This document shows, piece by piece, positions 40,255-53,300 of a stretch of 64,000 nt of DNA. Within the stretch, counting starts at the first letter, position 1. The number at the start of each line of letters is the position of its first letter. Made by a program: the position numbers and the translations under genes. The stretch is from Psococerastis gibbosa (taxonomy: Eukaryota > Arthropoda > Insecta > Psocodea > Psocidae), in contig OZ020487.1 of the NCBI GenBank assembly GCA_963971405.1, positions 23,793,371 to 23,857,370 of the forward strand, in the 5' to 3' direction. Below the pieces are notes generated by a model, which worked only from the letters and a program-made list of their open reading frames with translations, did no database searches and was not told the DNA's origin.

Positions 40255-40846
40255 TAGATTGAGAAGTATATTGTAGGCATCACGCAGCATGAAGAATTAA
40301 ACTTTATCGACAAATTTATGTTACTTCGGCTTGTGGAAATCGGATTATACGAGTATATTTTTCGTTATCCCTGAATTATTTCCTTTGAAAAAATATAAAA
40401 AATAGTCACGCTCGAGAATATCGAGAGGACGTTTTTTTTACAACTTTGTAGTCCTCCCCTTATTATGTCACTATCAAATTGTCAGATTAGTCAAATATAC
40501 ACTTTTTAGCATGTAATTAACTCGCTATCCCTTAATCTGACGCGCTCGAGAATATCCGATGATCAATTTTTTTTACTAATCTGATCGTTTATCCTTGACA
40601 TACGGGGCTCATATTTGGTGGAGTTACTAAACCGGTTCAAGGTATCCTCCAGTATCTTAATCTGCCGCGCTCGAGTAAATCCTGAAATCCCTGCTTGGGC
40701 TCCCCTACTATTATGAAAGAACAATGTAAATTACTAGCCTAATGAAATGGGTAGTAAAAAAGTATATTTAAGTTAAAGAGCTAGCGAAAAGAGATAAATA
40801 GGACATACGGTATGTAGAAGATGATGTTGATTGATGACGTCGACTC

Positions 40847-43800
40847 TTACATAGGCCACGTCCCAAGAATTGCATCCTTGATTGCGTCGATATACTGCGC
40901 TGGTACCCAATACACCCAATACCGCGATGCCTCTGTAGGACCCAGTTGCAGTCCCTAAAAAAGTGACATAAGCATCTAGGAAAAGCAGTTAAGTCGCCTG
41001 TTTCTACTGACTCTACAGCCCGTGGTGGGCTACAGCCTGCTCGATAACACTCCTCTGGTCAGCTGAGCTTTATACAAGACTCCAGCATCCACGGACTCCC
41101 AACTCGCCGAGGTGGGTTTCTACAACTTTTACAGCTAACAGCAGTACAGTGCAGTGACATAATGACTCCTATGATGAATGTTAGCATAAGAGACAGTGGG
41201 AAACTGATACTATAAAACTACACTAAGTTGAGACAAATCACGGAAGGTTGGCTGAGCCATAATATGCAAGTGTTACGCGATCAACAGTCATCTTACAAAT
41301 GATATAAGATCACATTTCATATGTATCATTAGTAAGGTGATTGGTTCAGCCTCAGTAAGGCCAGGCCGGAGTTGGACGATAAATAGAAAAAATTCATGAC
41401 CAGCCTATTCTCACTGAAAATCGTTTACGTTGCATTGTGTAGAGTTTGCATCTGACCTGGCCACCATACATTCATCACTGCTGCAATCCAAGATCTTAAC
41501 GCACCACAATTTCATATTTTTTACGTAATGTGGAAAATATTTTTATTCCCATAGAGGTTACTATGTTAATAAGGGGACAGAAGAATTATTAGGTTATTAG
41601 GTTGCAATACATTTAAAAGCATTAGAGTTTTATTATTATTAGAGACTTCCGTGATTTTAATGGCGAAAGTGGCCTGAAACCATCAGGCGTAGACCAGTAG
41701 ACGATAAATTGATTTCTGTAACTTAACAGGGAACAGAACATATTTTGTTTTTTTCTGCAGTCTCATTTTTTTTTCTACCGTCGTTGATTCTCGCCTCTTG
41801 TTTCAAATTTTATGATGCAAAAGTTCGTGTCATATTAAAATAAAACCTGCGATTCATTAGCTAAGCACTAGATACATAATTTAGGCTCTATTACCATATC
41901 GTATATCGGTAATTAAATAGAAAACTCTTAAATTTCTTATTTACTTACCAATATGTGGTATTCTTCATGGGTTTCGATCGGTTCACTGACAACCATTTTA
42001 ATTGAATTCATGGGTATCTTTTCGGTGCGTTCTTTTGAACCAACCCACAGCTGATCCAATTCCAACTTAAATGTGAGCCGAACCTTACCTCCTGCCTTGT
42101 TCAACATACCGGACAGCGGAATATGAGGAAGGCTTTCCTAGGATAAAAAAATATGAAGCTATAGTAACAGAAGTCTCAGGTGGCATGAGAGGAGGTCATT
42201 CAGATACACTCATTCAACTTTTCACACGGGAATATGTTTATGTATTGTTAGTATTTTGCTTTCTTATTTCTATGTTAGTATAACGAAAGGTTCGAGATCG
42301 AAATTTTCGATTACAACGGGTTTTCATCTGTGATTTTGAACTTAAACATTTTGGCACACAAGACTTAAAATACTCCCATAAGCAAGTATACGATGTACGA
42401 TTCCGAAAACTACAGTATTTTGGACTAAATATACTCTTTTCAAATAAAAAATAGCCACCGTGGCGCTGACTGCATTGGTATAACCTACCTTGGCTCCTTT
42501 TATGCCGGGCATAACATCATCAGGCATTCCTTTATCAAGAACTTTACGATGCATCTTCTGCTTGCTTAAAGGCTCCTTAGCCGCTGCCGCCGAAGACTCG
42601 GCAGCAGCTTCCGACGGAGTGGGGGTCGATACTGCTAGCACATCATCTAACTTAGAACCAACGACCATGATTTTGGCACCTTTGGTTACTCCCAACTCCC
42701 TCAAAGTCCGTTCATCTTTGGCTAAGCCCCTAATCATAACTTTCTGCATTGCTTGGGGCACACCTATAATAAATGTATAATGAAGCGTGAGATTTTTTGT
42801 TACACTTCGAATTAGGGGGATTTTTTAAGCGTAATAAAAAAATTAGTGATGAGCTGCGCTATTCGGAAATGCTCTCTTTTATTGGGAAACGTAATTTGCG
42901 TGAAATCCAACCCTGATACCGTAGCATATAAATTAGCATGTAACGTGTATACTCTTATTGTCATGACTAGTAAGATCAAGGATGACCATTTGAACGCCCG
43001 ATAAAAATGTTTATTTGAAACTAGGGTGCACGGAGTAACCCTCAGAAAAAGCCATTGGCATAGTTTGTCGAAACACAGTGCTTCTTATCTGCAATCTGGA
43101 CTTTCAACATCTTGCAGTCCGACCAATCTGAACACTGTGCACCCAATATACAGCTATGTTCGATAGTTGACGGTCATTGAGGGGACCCTGTACACAATAG
43201 ATATTCCCAATAACCTATCAGACTTGTCACGCTCGCTGGTGTGACGGGATTTTGTAATTGTTTGAGGCGGTTGTTGAGTTGCATCGCTTTGGTAGGAATA
43301 CCCGAACCATAGCGAAGCAATAATAATAATGAGAATTTAGTTGAGCATACCTAAGAAAAGTGCGACCAAACAAAGAACGAATCTCTTCTAGGGAATAATG
43401 GTAATGTAAGGGCACAATAGGTCAGTAAGTGTATAAGATGCACTACGGACGTACCCCAATTAAAATAAAAACTCAGAAAATAGTTTAGAGCTAGACAACC
43501 AGATCAAATAACAAATGAAGACTTTAAGCTAAAAAACTCTTTTAGCTTACCTATGATGCTTTGTAAATGCGCTTTTAGATCCATCACAGTCATATTTAAT
43601 GGAAAACTAATATCGTATTTGTTTTTATTATAAACTACGCGGAACGTTGTTTCCTCCTCAGGTTCCTTCAATAATGGATTTGCCTGTTCTATTAAATGGT
43701 TTTCCTTATCCCGGTCAAGCACAGATCCGTTGTTTTTGCTGTCAATGGTACCTGACGTGGTTTCGATTTTATCATTCTTCTCTGCAGAAACGCTATCCCC

Positions 43801-45030
43801 ACTACTCAATGCTTCTTCAACCTTTGATTTTTCTAAAACACGTGACAATAATTTATTACCTAACATCAACATCAACCTATACCACAACAGCACTGACACA
43901 CCAAGAAACAGCTGAACAGCAAGAAATTGCAAACAATAGGTTTGAGGCCTGGCACACAAGGGCGATTCTCGCAGCCGCAATTTGCCGCTGTCTTTTCCAT
44001 TGATGTAGGATAGGGCTATGTGAATGGTTGGTGCAAACCCACAGAATCTAATTCATAAAATTTCTATGATCAGGCGTGTCTAGGGGAAAACTGTGCTCTT
44101 TCGTGGGGTCGGTTTCACGCCAGCTTGACTCGTATCTGTACTTGGTTAAGTCATGCTTTCGCCTGTTTCATTGCGTCAATGGTAAACTTGTCTCAGCTTG
44201 TCCATTATCGCTTTCAGCTGGTGTAGGTTGACGTTGAGAACATATACCAGTTTGCCAAAGGCAAAGAAAATGCATACGGAAACAATACAAATAACGTCCG
44301 AAATACATGGGGTCGCTGGCATAGGGCAAGGGACCTATAAGTAGACCTAGGTCCCTAGATGTCCATAAAGCCTTTCAAAAAATCACCGTCATCACGCCAG
44401 TTTCCAGTATCGTAAAGAAATTTATTGCTAGCCCTCGCCCTATGGCTACAATGGAAATCGCAACTGCGAGAATCGTCCGTGTGTAGCGGGCTTTAAGGCA
44501 ATTTCCCAACAGCTTATTGTAGGAGTAGCATGTAATATTCATTATAGCACAGTGTTAATTTAAGTTGGTTCTAGAAGTAATTAATGAAGACAATTAAAAC
44601 AAATAATACTGATGATAATAACAATACCGTAATATTAATAATTACGATGATAATTCTTAGCCCATTCTGAGTGAGGTGAAGTCAAATATAATGTAAAATA
44701 AGTCTACAATAGACCACGTCTTTTGTTTTGTAATAGCCTACAACAGCTTAACAATTTTTAATTAAAAAAAAACTATTTCATTATATGCCTATGAGAATTC
44801 ACCAGAGAGGTGTTCCGTACGCTACATGCAGACTTCCATCAATGACTTGCTTACAATATTAGTCATAACGTTCCGATTGCATTAACCACCATGCAATTAT
44901 TATAATTATCGATAATTCATGCAGAATTTAATTTAAGACAGTAAGAGCATTAATGATCAGCTATTCTTGTAACAACATGAAATAATTAGCAATAAAAATC
45001 TCTGGTAATAAACAAACCTTGCCCGTCCAT
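40847..45030 (-). CDS. UBFD1: Ubiquitin-like domain protein UBFD1, complete
   Basis: Ubiquitin-family domain protein; the human member binds polyubiquitin and has been linked to NF-kB signalling (family knowledge). Exons: 45018-45030 (ATG at 45028-45030, only 13 coding nt, MDGQ+1 base), 43551-43832, 42489-42763, 41949-42137, 40847-40954 (TAA 40847-40849). Phases close to 867 nt, 288 residues; human is about 309. The N-terminus is acidic and Ser-rich (about 5-62). The ubiquitin-like fold (about 63-137) contains TFRVVYNKNKYDISFPL, PQAMQKVMIRGLAKDERTL and GAKIMVVGS. The C-terminal conserved block holds KMHRKVLDKGMPDDVMPG, LSGMLNKAGGKVRLTFKLE, DQLWVGSKERTEKIPM and EASRYWVYWVPAQYIDAIKD. The first exon is short and I placed it by splice phase and the in-frame ATG; an alternative N-terminus is possible because the frame of exon 2 stays open upstream to 43980. 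Its first intron contains a foldback repeat (43944-44494). Confidence 0.92.
43944..44494. repeat. Foldback F-related element in UBFD1 intron 1
   Basis: AGGCCTGGCACACAAGGGCG with GATTCTCGCAG at the left and CTGCGAGAATCGTCCGTGTG at the right. The inner part (44130-44290) is shared with 9015-9150. Confidence 0.65.
44130..44290 (+). repeat. Dispersed repeat shared with 9015-9150
   Basis: Same landmarks as the 9015 copy, e.g. TTGTCTCAGCTTGTCCATTA. Confidence 0.6.
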
Positions 45031-45670
45031 GTTTGTTGTAATGTTGTTGTTGCACTATTGGCTATTGCAGTGGATGCTGCTCGTGCCACGGAATCTAAAA
45101 TCTAGGGCCACTATTTGCCGCGTATTTTTAACATTTGTATAATTTCTAATTTTCTAATCTCTAGACTCTAGTGATTCAGATTGGCAATCGTAGTCGCTAA
45201 TTTTTTTTTATGTGCTAATATAAATATTTGATTTATTTTTCTAACTGAAAACACGCGGATGACCATTTTCACATGTTTTAGTTAATGTAATGGCAAGATG
45301 TTTCTCGGTGAGTCTCTGCTTATTTCAGCGGCCCTGGGATGCCGTTTAGTAGCCTATTAAACAATTTTTAATCCCAGGTAATCATTAAAAATAATCGCCA
45401 TAGCGGGGGCGTATATAATGAGGAATGAGCTAATTTATGACAAAACTTAATGTGGTAGTTGACTTCTTGTAGGCTTAATACATTATTTCATTAATTTGCC
45501 TGACCTAATAGATGTTCGGGGCATATGTGAGCGGTAGATGGTTTGGTGGATTTCAATTCGTATCGGGCTTCTACCCATGACCGTCCATAACCTAACATAA
45601 TATTGGCCTGGCCCGCCCCACCCGCCAAAAAAATTATGATGCACAGTGCACACAGAAATGCATATTTTAT

Positions 45671-46751
45671 TTACAGCCGATAGAGCGACAATTGATCTTC
45701 GACCTGCTCCACCGATGACATGTGAAACTTGTCTTCCTGCGTTTTCAAAAGCTCAAAAATTCTTTCCAGTTGCATCTTCTCAACCCTGAAAGAGTGGAAA
45801 AAATTTTAAATCGTTATTGGTGTTTTATAACATTAATAAGGTATTCTTGTTACATTAACTTGCTTAAATTCAATCCGGTTCTGATTATTTATGTTTGTAT
45901 AATTCCTATAGCTTAATATAGCCCATTGTATAAACTGCATACGGTTACCTAATGATTTGTCTAGGTGCCAGCCTCTGGCTAATAACATTGAAATTTAAGC
46001 ATAAAACGATTGTTCAACCATAATTGAAAGGTATTCAGTTTCCTCTGACTCATTAATTAGGGTTTCATGGAAAACTCCCTGCCAAACCTGTAATGGGCTA
46101 TAAATACCCTTTTGTGCCATTACATACATTTTCATATAGGCCTACAGTATGGAAAACAATCTATAACCTATACGATTTACACTGTCTCTCGAAGCATGCG
46201 GGGCCCACTTCAATAAAATTGCCTTCCGAACTTTGATTATCAAGTGTAGTAATATAAGCATACTAATATTGCGCCCTTACTTTTTCTCTTCTTTCAATTC
46301 ATTTTCTGATAACGTTGATGATATTTTATTGATGATTTCCTTGTGCCGCCGAACTTTAAAATTAGATAGGCTCACATCGGGCATTACATCAGGTGAGTCA
46401 TCGTTGTCGCTTTCTCCATTGACAGGGTTCACGTGATTGCTATCCTCTTCTGGCTACCAAAAAATATAGGATGGTTAGCAACTGGCAGCATGACATATAC
46501 AGGCAAAGCAGCTCACTGCATTAGGCTCTGAAGTCTTAACTAATAGACAGCAATTAGCATTGTCTGCAAAAATTAATAAACGAACACAGTACCTTATTGT
46601 TGTGCTCCTTGACGAACCCATAATTTTGCCGTCTAGTACAATAAATAACTGTACAAATGAAAACTGAAAACGATATAGTGTGAAAAAAAACTAGGTAGGC
46701 ACTAAGATTATCTGTAAGTATAGAAAAATTGGTTGTATCAAAGGGAAACAT
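45671..46751 (-). CDS. MXRA7: MXRA7-like small single-pass membrane protein, complete
   Basis: Exons: 46593-46751 (ATG 46749-46751), 46281-46453, 45671-45785 (TAA 45671-45673); 447 nt, 148 residues. The N-terminal hydrophobic stretch (about 18-38, AYLVFFHTISFSVFICTVIY) reads as a signal anchor or transmembrane helix. An acidic Asn/Asp/Ser-rich linker follows, then a charged C-terminus: NELKEEKKVEKMQLERIFEL followed by SSVEQVEDQLSLYRL. This end lines up with the C-terminus of vertebrate matrix-remodeling-associated protein 7, which has the same size, membrane topology and terminal helix ending in LRLYDM. The assignment rests on about 50 C-terminal residues plus topology. The molecular function of the family is poorly known. 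Same strand and direction as eIF3L (stop 47315) and UBFD1 (ATG 45030), with about 560 and 640 bp between them, each enough for a separate promoter. Confidence 0.8.
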
Positions 46752-47314
46752 TTCGGAAAAGTAAGCCAGCGTCTAAAATTGACAGGAGCCTTCTTCCATG
46801 AAAAACTTTCCCATAATAGTATAGTAAACAAATTAACAAAACAGAACAGAAAGCAGAAGATAAAAACATCGGTGAAAAAAATAGCGCGAATTTCAAATTT
46901 TACCTTTTGTTTCAGCTTTTTTTAAAGTAAAAACTTTGTCTACATTTTATATTATAGCCATAGAATAATATTTACTATTATTACTGATTATAGCCTAGTT
47001 TAAAAAAAAAACAATTGGGTTGTAAGACATGAATTGAAATTTTTGAATTACCATGCAGGGATACATTTCAATCATTTTTGAATATCATAGATTATTGAAT
47101 ATCTTGTGTGACATTTCACAATTTTATTTTTGGCTTTTTAATTAAACTGAGCAAGAGCGAGATAAACAGTAGAAAACCGTAACAATTATTGTTCACTACC
47201 TACCATATATACTACCATAGTACTGAATGTTATTTTTCTATACGCTGTATAATTTAGGTCAACTTCAAAGTCCTGGCCTGATTAGAAATAAAAAATTAAT
47301 CAAAACAATGAAAT

Positions 47315-50300
47315 TTATATTTTAACGGCATGCAACTTCCTGTTGAGCTCTTCAAACTTAAGTATTTTTCGAATGAAGAAGTCTGCGTAGCGGTGAGCAA
47401 CTTTCGTGTCAGCGATGTGAATCATATCACCATCAATGTAGAAGTCAAGCTATGGATAAAATATGGCAAGCATTAGCAAAACAATTAAGTCCTTGAGCTG
47501 CGTTATTACAGTATATAAATAACTGTATAATAGTTATTTTATGACATTATGTTCGCTTAATTAAAATTACATAACGTTCGTTCACAACTTCACATTTGGA
47601 ACTACAATAATATGGGCTAATATCGGCCTGACACGTTTCGGTTTTCTTCACGTATGTATGTATATCGGTTTTAGGAAACACTAACTTCCACAGACGTTAT
47701 CCAATTTTGATGAAACCTGGCACAAAAATGTATCATACTAATTTCTTGATCGAGTTCGTTAACCAGATTTTTAATTGGCTGTAGCAATTAACCCGATTCT
47801 TTGGTGTTCATTATTTGACTATATATTTATTCCGCCTATCCTGATTAAGTTAGTAATATTACACGTATATCTCTTATATCTGCGTTTAACTCTAGTCCCA
47901 CTTACGGATATTTGTATTTATTAGAACAGTATAGACATTTTTTTAAAGTAAGTTCATAGTCGTCTACATAGTGTTGTAAAAGTGCGGAAGCGAAATATGT
48001 TCTAGTGTACTTTAATGGTGCAATATGTTATCATTTACGTATAAGGGAAAGAGAAACTTCCACCCTGAGAAGTGGGATCGGTGCATTTATGGAATCTCCG
48101 GACATCTGATCAGCCAAAGCCGAAAGGGATTTTTATTTTATAAAGTGCCCAACCTACCTCAGAACCCGACGCGAATTTGCCATCAAGACCCGAAGTCCCG
48201 CGTGTCCACACAACATTCTTCATCTTGTGTTTGAAGCTGAGTAAATGAATGGTCAAATTTCTTATTTCGCGGTCCACATCCCAATCGTCACTTTTTCTGG
48301 ATGACTGACACATAAAGGTCACCAGCTTCATTAATGGAAGGGTCGTGTAAAGCTTCATATAGCTGAAAACACAAACATTTATAAAATTTTAAACACCATA
48401 ATTTATTTTCCTTCTTTTATGGAATGAAAAATGTTTTCAACAGCTATGGCGCTTCTTGATATGGCAGTGTTTGTAGCCAATGAACAATGTGATAGTTTGT
48501 AGAAAATAATGCATGCAGCGCCATGGTAGGAGAACAATCTGAATCCTGTGCATTTTAAGTTGCTAAGATTTGAAGTTTCAGCGTCCGAGCAGGAGAGTTT
48601 GGGACGATTATTGAATACGGTACAAGGACAAATGATTCCACTAATAAATCTAGGCCTTCTAAATAATAATTTGTTCTTAATGATACAAAATTGTTCCAAA
48701 AAAAGTTTTAAAAAAGGGTATGCATTAAGGTAGTATGGCCGGGTCGACAAGTAACGAGCAAACGGTAATAAAATAGAATAGATGGCGCCCAACGATAAGC
48801 TAAGTATTGCCGGTAGCGGTGAAACGTACGGCGAATGACAATGGAAGCGTTTCCACGTAGGCTTCCAACGTAAAAAAAGAAAATAACGGAAAATTAAAAA
48901 CAATTCAACAGGCGCATTTGACTCGCAACCTAAATATCTTGCTTTTGACTGCGTTAAACTTATGGCGAGTACCATTAGCTTACACGAGGGAACTACCGCG
49001 GAATCGTTGAGTGACTCAGCTCCGGATGGCCCTCCAGCCATATTCGATAGAGCCGCGCCCAACACGATTAGAAATGTTTCCTTGAGAGATGTCATGTTCC
49101 AATGCATGGCTGTGCCAACAAGCATTCTTTCCCGACCTCAGTCAATAATACTGAACGTCACCTCTGTGCATTGGTCGAAAGAAGTGCTGTCCTTTCCACG
49201 CGTTAGTGGGACCAGGCGTTATTACCTTTTTTTTGCGCGTTTCCCAATCAGAAGACGGATTTTAGATTTTTGTTTAAGCTTCCGTGTCCTCTTACTGTCA
49301 CCCTTCTGAGCCTTTGGAGAACTGAACCTTCTTTCTAGCCATCATTACTTCACATAATTTTGGCTTGCTTGCTTGCTACAGATTTAAAGTTTAAAGTTAA
49401 TTGAGATCATACCTGCGAATGGTAGGCAGCGTCTTCTGCTGGCGAACTTCGTCCATGAAGACTTTAGTTTGGTGCTTAATGGCATCTTTGACGTAGTCGT
49501 CTATTGCAGCGTCAGGTGGAGGTGGTGAAGGCGACAAAAACTTGGGGCAAGCCATGACAAAGCAAGCTTCAAATTCCTGCAATAAGTAACAACCCACTCA
49601 CAGTAACAATAGGCTTTCCAACTAGAGTAGACAGATTTTTCTCCTTATGCTGCTATTCCACCGACGTCGTTTTTCATTGTGCATGTGCATGACGTGGTAG
49701 CAGACATCATTAATAAGTCCCTGCCATATTTTGAGGAGACTATAATGCACATACATAACTTATCTATTATAAATTAAGTTATAACATGGTAGAGACTTAT
49801 TAATGATGTCTACTACCACGTCATGCACATGCACAATGAAAAACGACGACGGTGGAATAGCCACCTAATACAATAGAATTTTACGTTTACCAAGCTGTCC
49901 CTGCAACTATCAGATTCATTTCCGACCATTTTCCTATCTTTGTGGCTTTGAAACGCATAATTAATTAATGTAGTCAGAAATATTTGGAAACAGTAATAAC
50001 ATTTATTAATAACAGTATTTATAATAACTAGTGGACCTAGGCGAACTTCGTGTCACATCCCCCCCCCCCCAATTAATTAATTTAATTTTAATTTAATATC
50101 GTTTATGTTTATATGTTAGTAAATTTTAGTTTAGGGACTATCTGGAACGTCCCCAGAAAATTCTACCAATATTTCTTCACTATCTGATCAGTGGTTTCGG
50201 CGCGCATCGAATACAAGTGAAGTAAGAAATAAGAGTGAACCCGTACATGCTTTCCTATTTATCGATTAGTATAGGTACCTTTCATGAAGCAGTAGAATTC

Positions 50301-53300
50301 GGGATGGTGGGACGGGGAACCGGGGTTGAATAAAAAAAAGCAAAAAGGTAGGTACCAGATGCAGGTGATCGTTGGGTTAGGCTCAAGGTCGTTGCCTAGG
50401 GTTGGGGACGAGTGACTCACTGTTTTCTACTATCAAGGGTATTCATACCTTTCTCAGTCTGTGGCCAGCAGGTAACTGGTGAAACTTTTATAATGTACCA
50501 CTTATCACCTTAAGAAACGATGCTGTATACTAACTTTTATAAAAAATAAATAATAATAATAAAAAAAATATGCGTTCACTTACTGCTTCATCACCACACT
50601 GCATTTTGAACATTTTTTCATTGTACTGCTTCTCGCGAAGGACTTGCTGAATTGATTCATCAACGCATTGAGGATGCAACACCAAGCAGATTGCCAGCAG
50701 GTGGTACATCTGGTCAGTCTGCTTATTTATCTGAATAATGAAAAAAAGCAATGAGCAAGTGCCAGAGCGAAATATTTCGCAGGTAGACTTTGATAGGCTT
50801 ATATAATACTACTAAATACGTATTTACCAGTCAATTTTTCTCAATTGTTATGGGGAATTTCGAAATAAGGTGTATAAAATATAATGACAACTTAGAGGTC
50901 GAAGTTTTCTTTAGTTGAATTTAATAATGCCCGGTACACTGCAAAAGAAAGTTTCTAGGTATGTCATTTGCAGTTTTTCTATTCTATATCAACGGATAGC
51001 TCTTTTTAGGCACACGGTAAGTGATTAATAAATTTTTGGCATAATGGTTGTGACAAATTTATTATTTGAAGAATGGGGCCCATAAAAGGTTCTTTGATAT
51101 GCAGCTGGACTAATTTGAAATTTGAAAATTCCGAGATACCCTCAAACTCCCCTTTGCAGTAGGCATATTTTAGGAACTGCTCGTGCACAATTTTTGGACC
51201 ACCTTCAGGTAGTGTAACTATTCAATGTCTTAAAATTGGCTTTTCTACCTTTGTAGTCTTGTAAACTTACTTGGTCATTCTGATAACTGCGGGCTTGAAA
51301 AAGTTGCTTCGTTCTCTGAATGTAAAGCAGAATTGAACTGAACGTACGGATGGCGTCTGAGTAGCGACGCATCATCATGTAGGCAAATCCAACGAAGTAA
51401 CACGTTGAGATCTGACAAGCCGGAACGTGAGAATATTGGCTCTGTAATAAGATTCCTCATATTTCACTTGGGGTGGTGAATGTGTTATGGCGCTTATTCC
51501 ACCGACCGGCTAGGGCTAAATACAAACACGGAGACGTGGTAACAGACATTCAAGGCTTAGGCGGCGTTTCCACCGACCTCGCATTGCAGAATGCAAATGA
51601 CAGTGACGGAAATGGTTGTTTTTCTTTTTATAGAAATCTATTAAAATGTTTGTAATTAACATATCCCATGACGCCATTTTTTAATTTTAGTTAGTTTGTT
51701 TGTGATTTCACTCTATGATCATTGATCAATTTTAACTATTGCATAGAGTAAAACAAACATTTCCGTCAATGACACTTGCATTCTGCAATGCGAGGTCGGT
51801 GGAAACCCCACCTAAGTCTTGAATGTCTGCTACCACGTCACCGTTTTTGTATTTAGCCTTAGCCGGTCGGTAGAAACCCCGCCTATGCAAACGATTTGAA
51901 TAGGATACCATAATATGAAAAGAAAATCAGCTAGAGCAAATTACTGAATTAGAGATTAAGCTAGTTTGAAATAGTATTAAAGTGCGATGAAATAAGTCAT
52001 TAAATGTTGGGTACATTGTTTATTAACAAAATGAATTTATATGTAAATGCAATAGAGGCATGAGTAGGTGAGTTCCTGGAATGAAATATTTCATAAAAAT
52101 ATTATATTTTAAGAGAATATTCTCACTTTTTTATTATGAAGCTCAATATTCTCCAGAACTTTGATGGCTTGGTAGTAATCCCCCAGGAGGGAATGAAGTC
52201 GCAGGAGTCCAACGAGACTGAAGTAGCCAAGCATCTTGTACAGCGAATGTCTGCCAAACTCCCCAGCAACCGAGTCAGGATCGCCTCCGCTAGCGTACAC
52301 CTGTAAATTATAATTAAATTTCAAACAAGTTACCACGTACTGTAAGGCATTTGTGCATGCATTCTCATTTGAAAAACAGCTCTTTCATACAAGTAACATT
52401 CCGTTATCATGCAGTGCCATACAATAATAATAACAATAATAATAATGCCTTAAATAATATAATAAAAAAAATGCACCGCGACACCAAAAAGACATTCACT
52501 CGCTGTTCAGGTTTAATGTGCCATACTATACCTCGAATAGAATATGAAAATGTGCATTTTAGAAAATTTGTTTAAAAAAACATTGGGCAGTTAAGTTTAC
52601 TAAATGAATAATATCTTCAACAGTTCGAAATAAGCGTCGTTAGCTACTTGCGAATCTAAATATAGATGTGGACTGAACAGGAGCAGGGAGTCATACGCCT
52701 TTAGCATAGGGAACAGTTTGAATTCCACTCCGCTAGGTGGAATAGTACTTGGTTACGATTGGATGTCGCAACTTGGAAATTGCAAGTTAGCCTAAAGAAT
52801 AGGTATCTGACATTTTCGCATAGGTTCTTGCAAAATAAAAAAGTAAAAATACTACAACTAGCAAAAATTTCATGCTTTAAGTATTACACTACAGCCGTAA
52901 AAAATGGAAAAATGGAAAAATAACACCTCAAAGGGGAGAGCAGAATTTAATTAGGCTTCTTTGTTCGTTCTGGGTCTCGCCTTGCCCCTTATTATTCAGA
53001 GTAGTGCCTTTATGCTTCATGGTCAATGTCACAACCAGAAAAATGCTCCACCCATCTTAATGTACTCGAATATGTAATACAGTATGTGGCAAATTACCTC
53101 AAGCTGTCGCTTGATGTTCGATTTCTCAACAAGAGAATGAAGAACATTTAGTACGCAGAGCACATTCCACACTTTCCCGTTTTGATTGATGGCCTCTAGT
53201 TCATCGGCAGTTTTGTTATTAAGCCGAGCTCGGTACCACGTAAACGTTTGAAATTGATAAATAAACTCATCCACAATTTCCCAAAGCCACTGGTCCGGTA

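Larger units (their letters stand above)
36496..40846. other. Tail-to-tail intergenic region (ENT4 / UBFD1 3' ends)
   Basis: No exon was recognised. Contains foldbacks at 37341, 37790, 38294, 39278, 39769 and 40179 plus AT-rich unique sequence. Confidence 0.6.

Noticed and set aside
43837-43980. UBFD1 start at the upstream in-frame ATG near 43980 with a hydrophobic segment
   Set aside because: A clean acceptor (gttttag) at 43833-43834 and a phase-matching ATG exon at 45018-45030 give a hydrophilic N-terminus typical of UBFD1.
48403-49125. Membrane-protein gene suggested by a hydrophobic 240-codon - frame
   Set aside because: It lies inside an eIF3L intron, is open on the opposite strand as well, overlaps a dispersed repeat, and has no recognisable domain.
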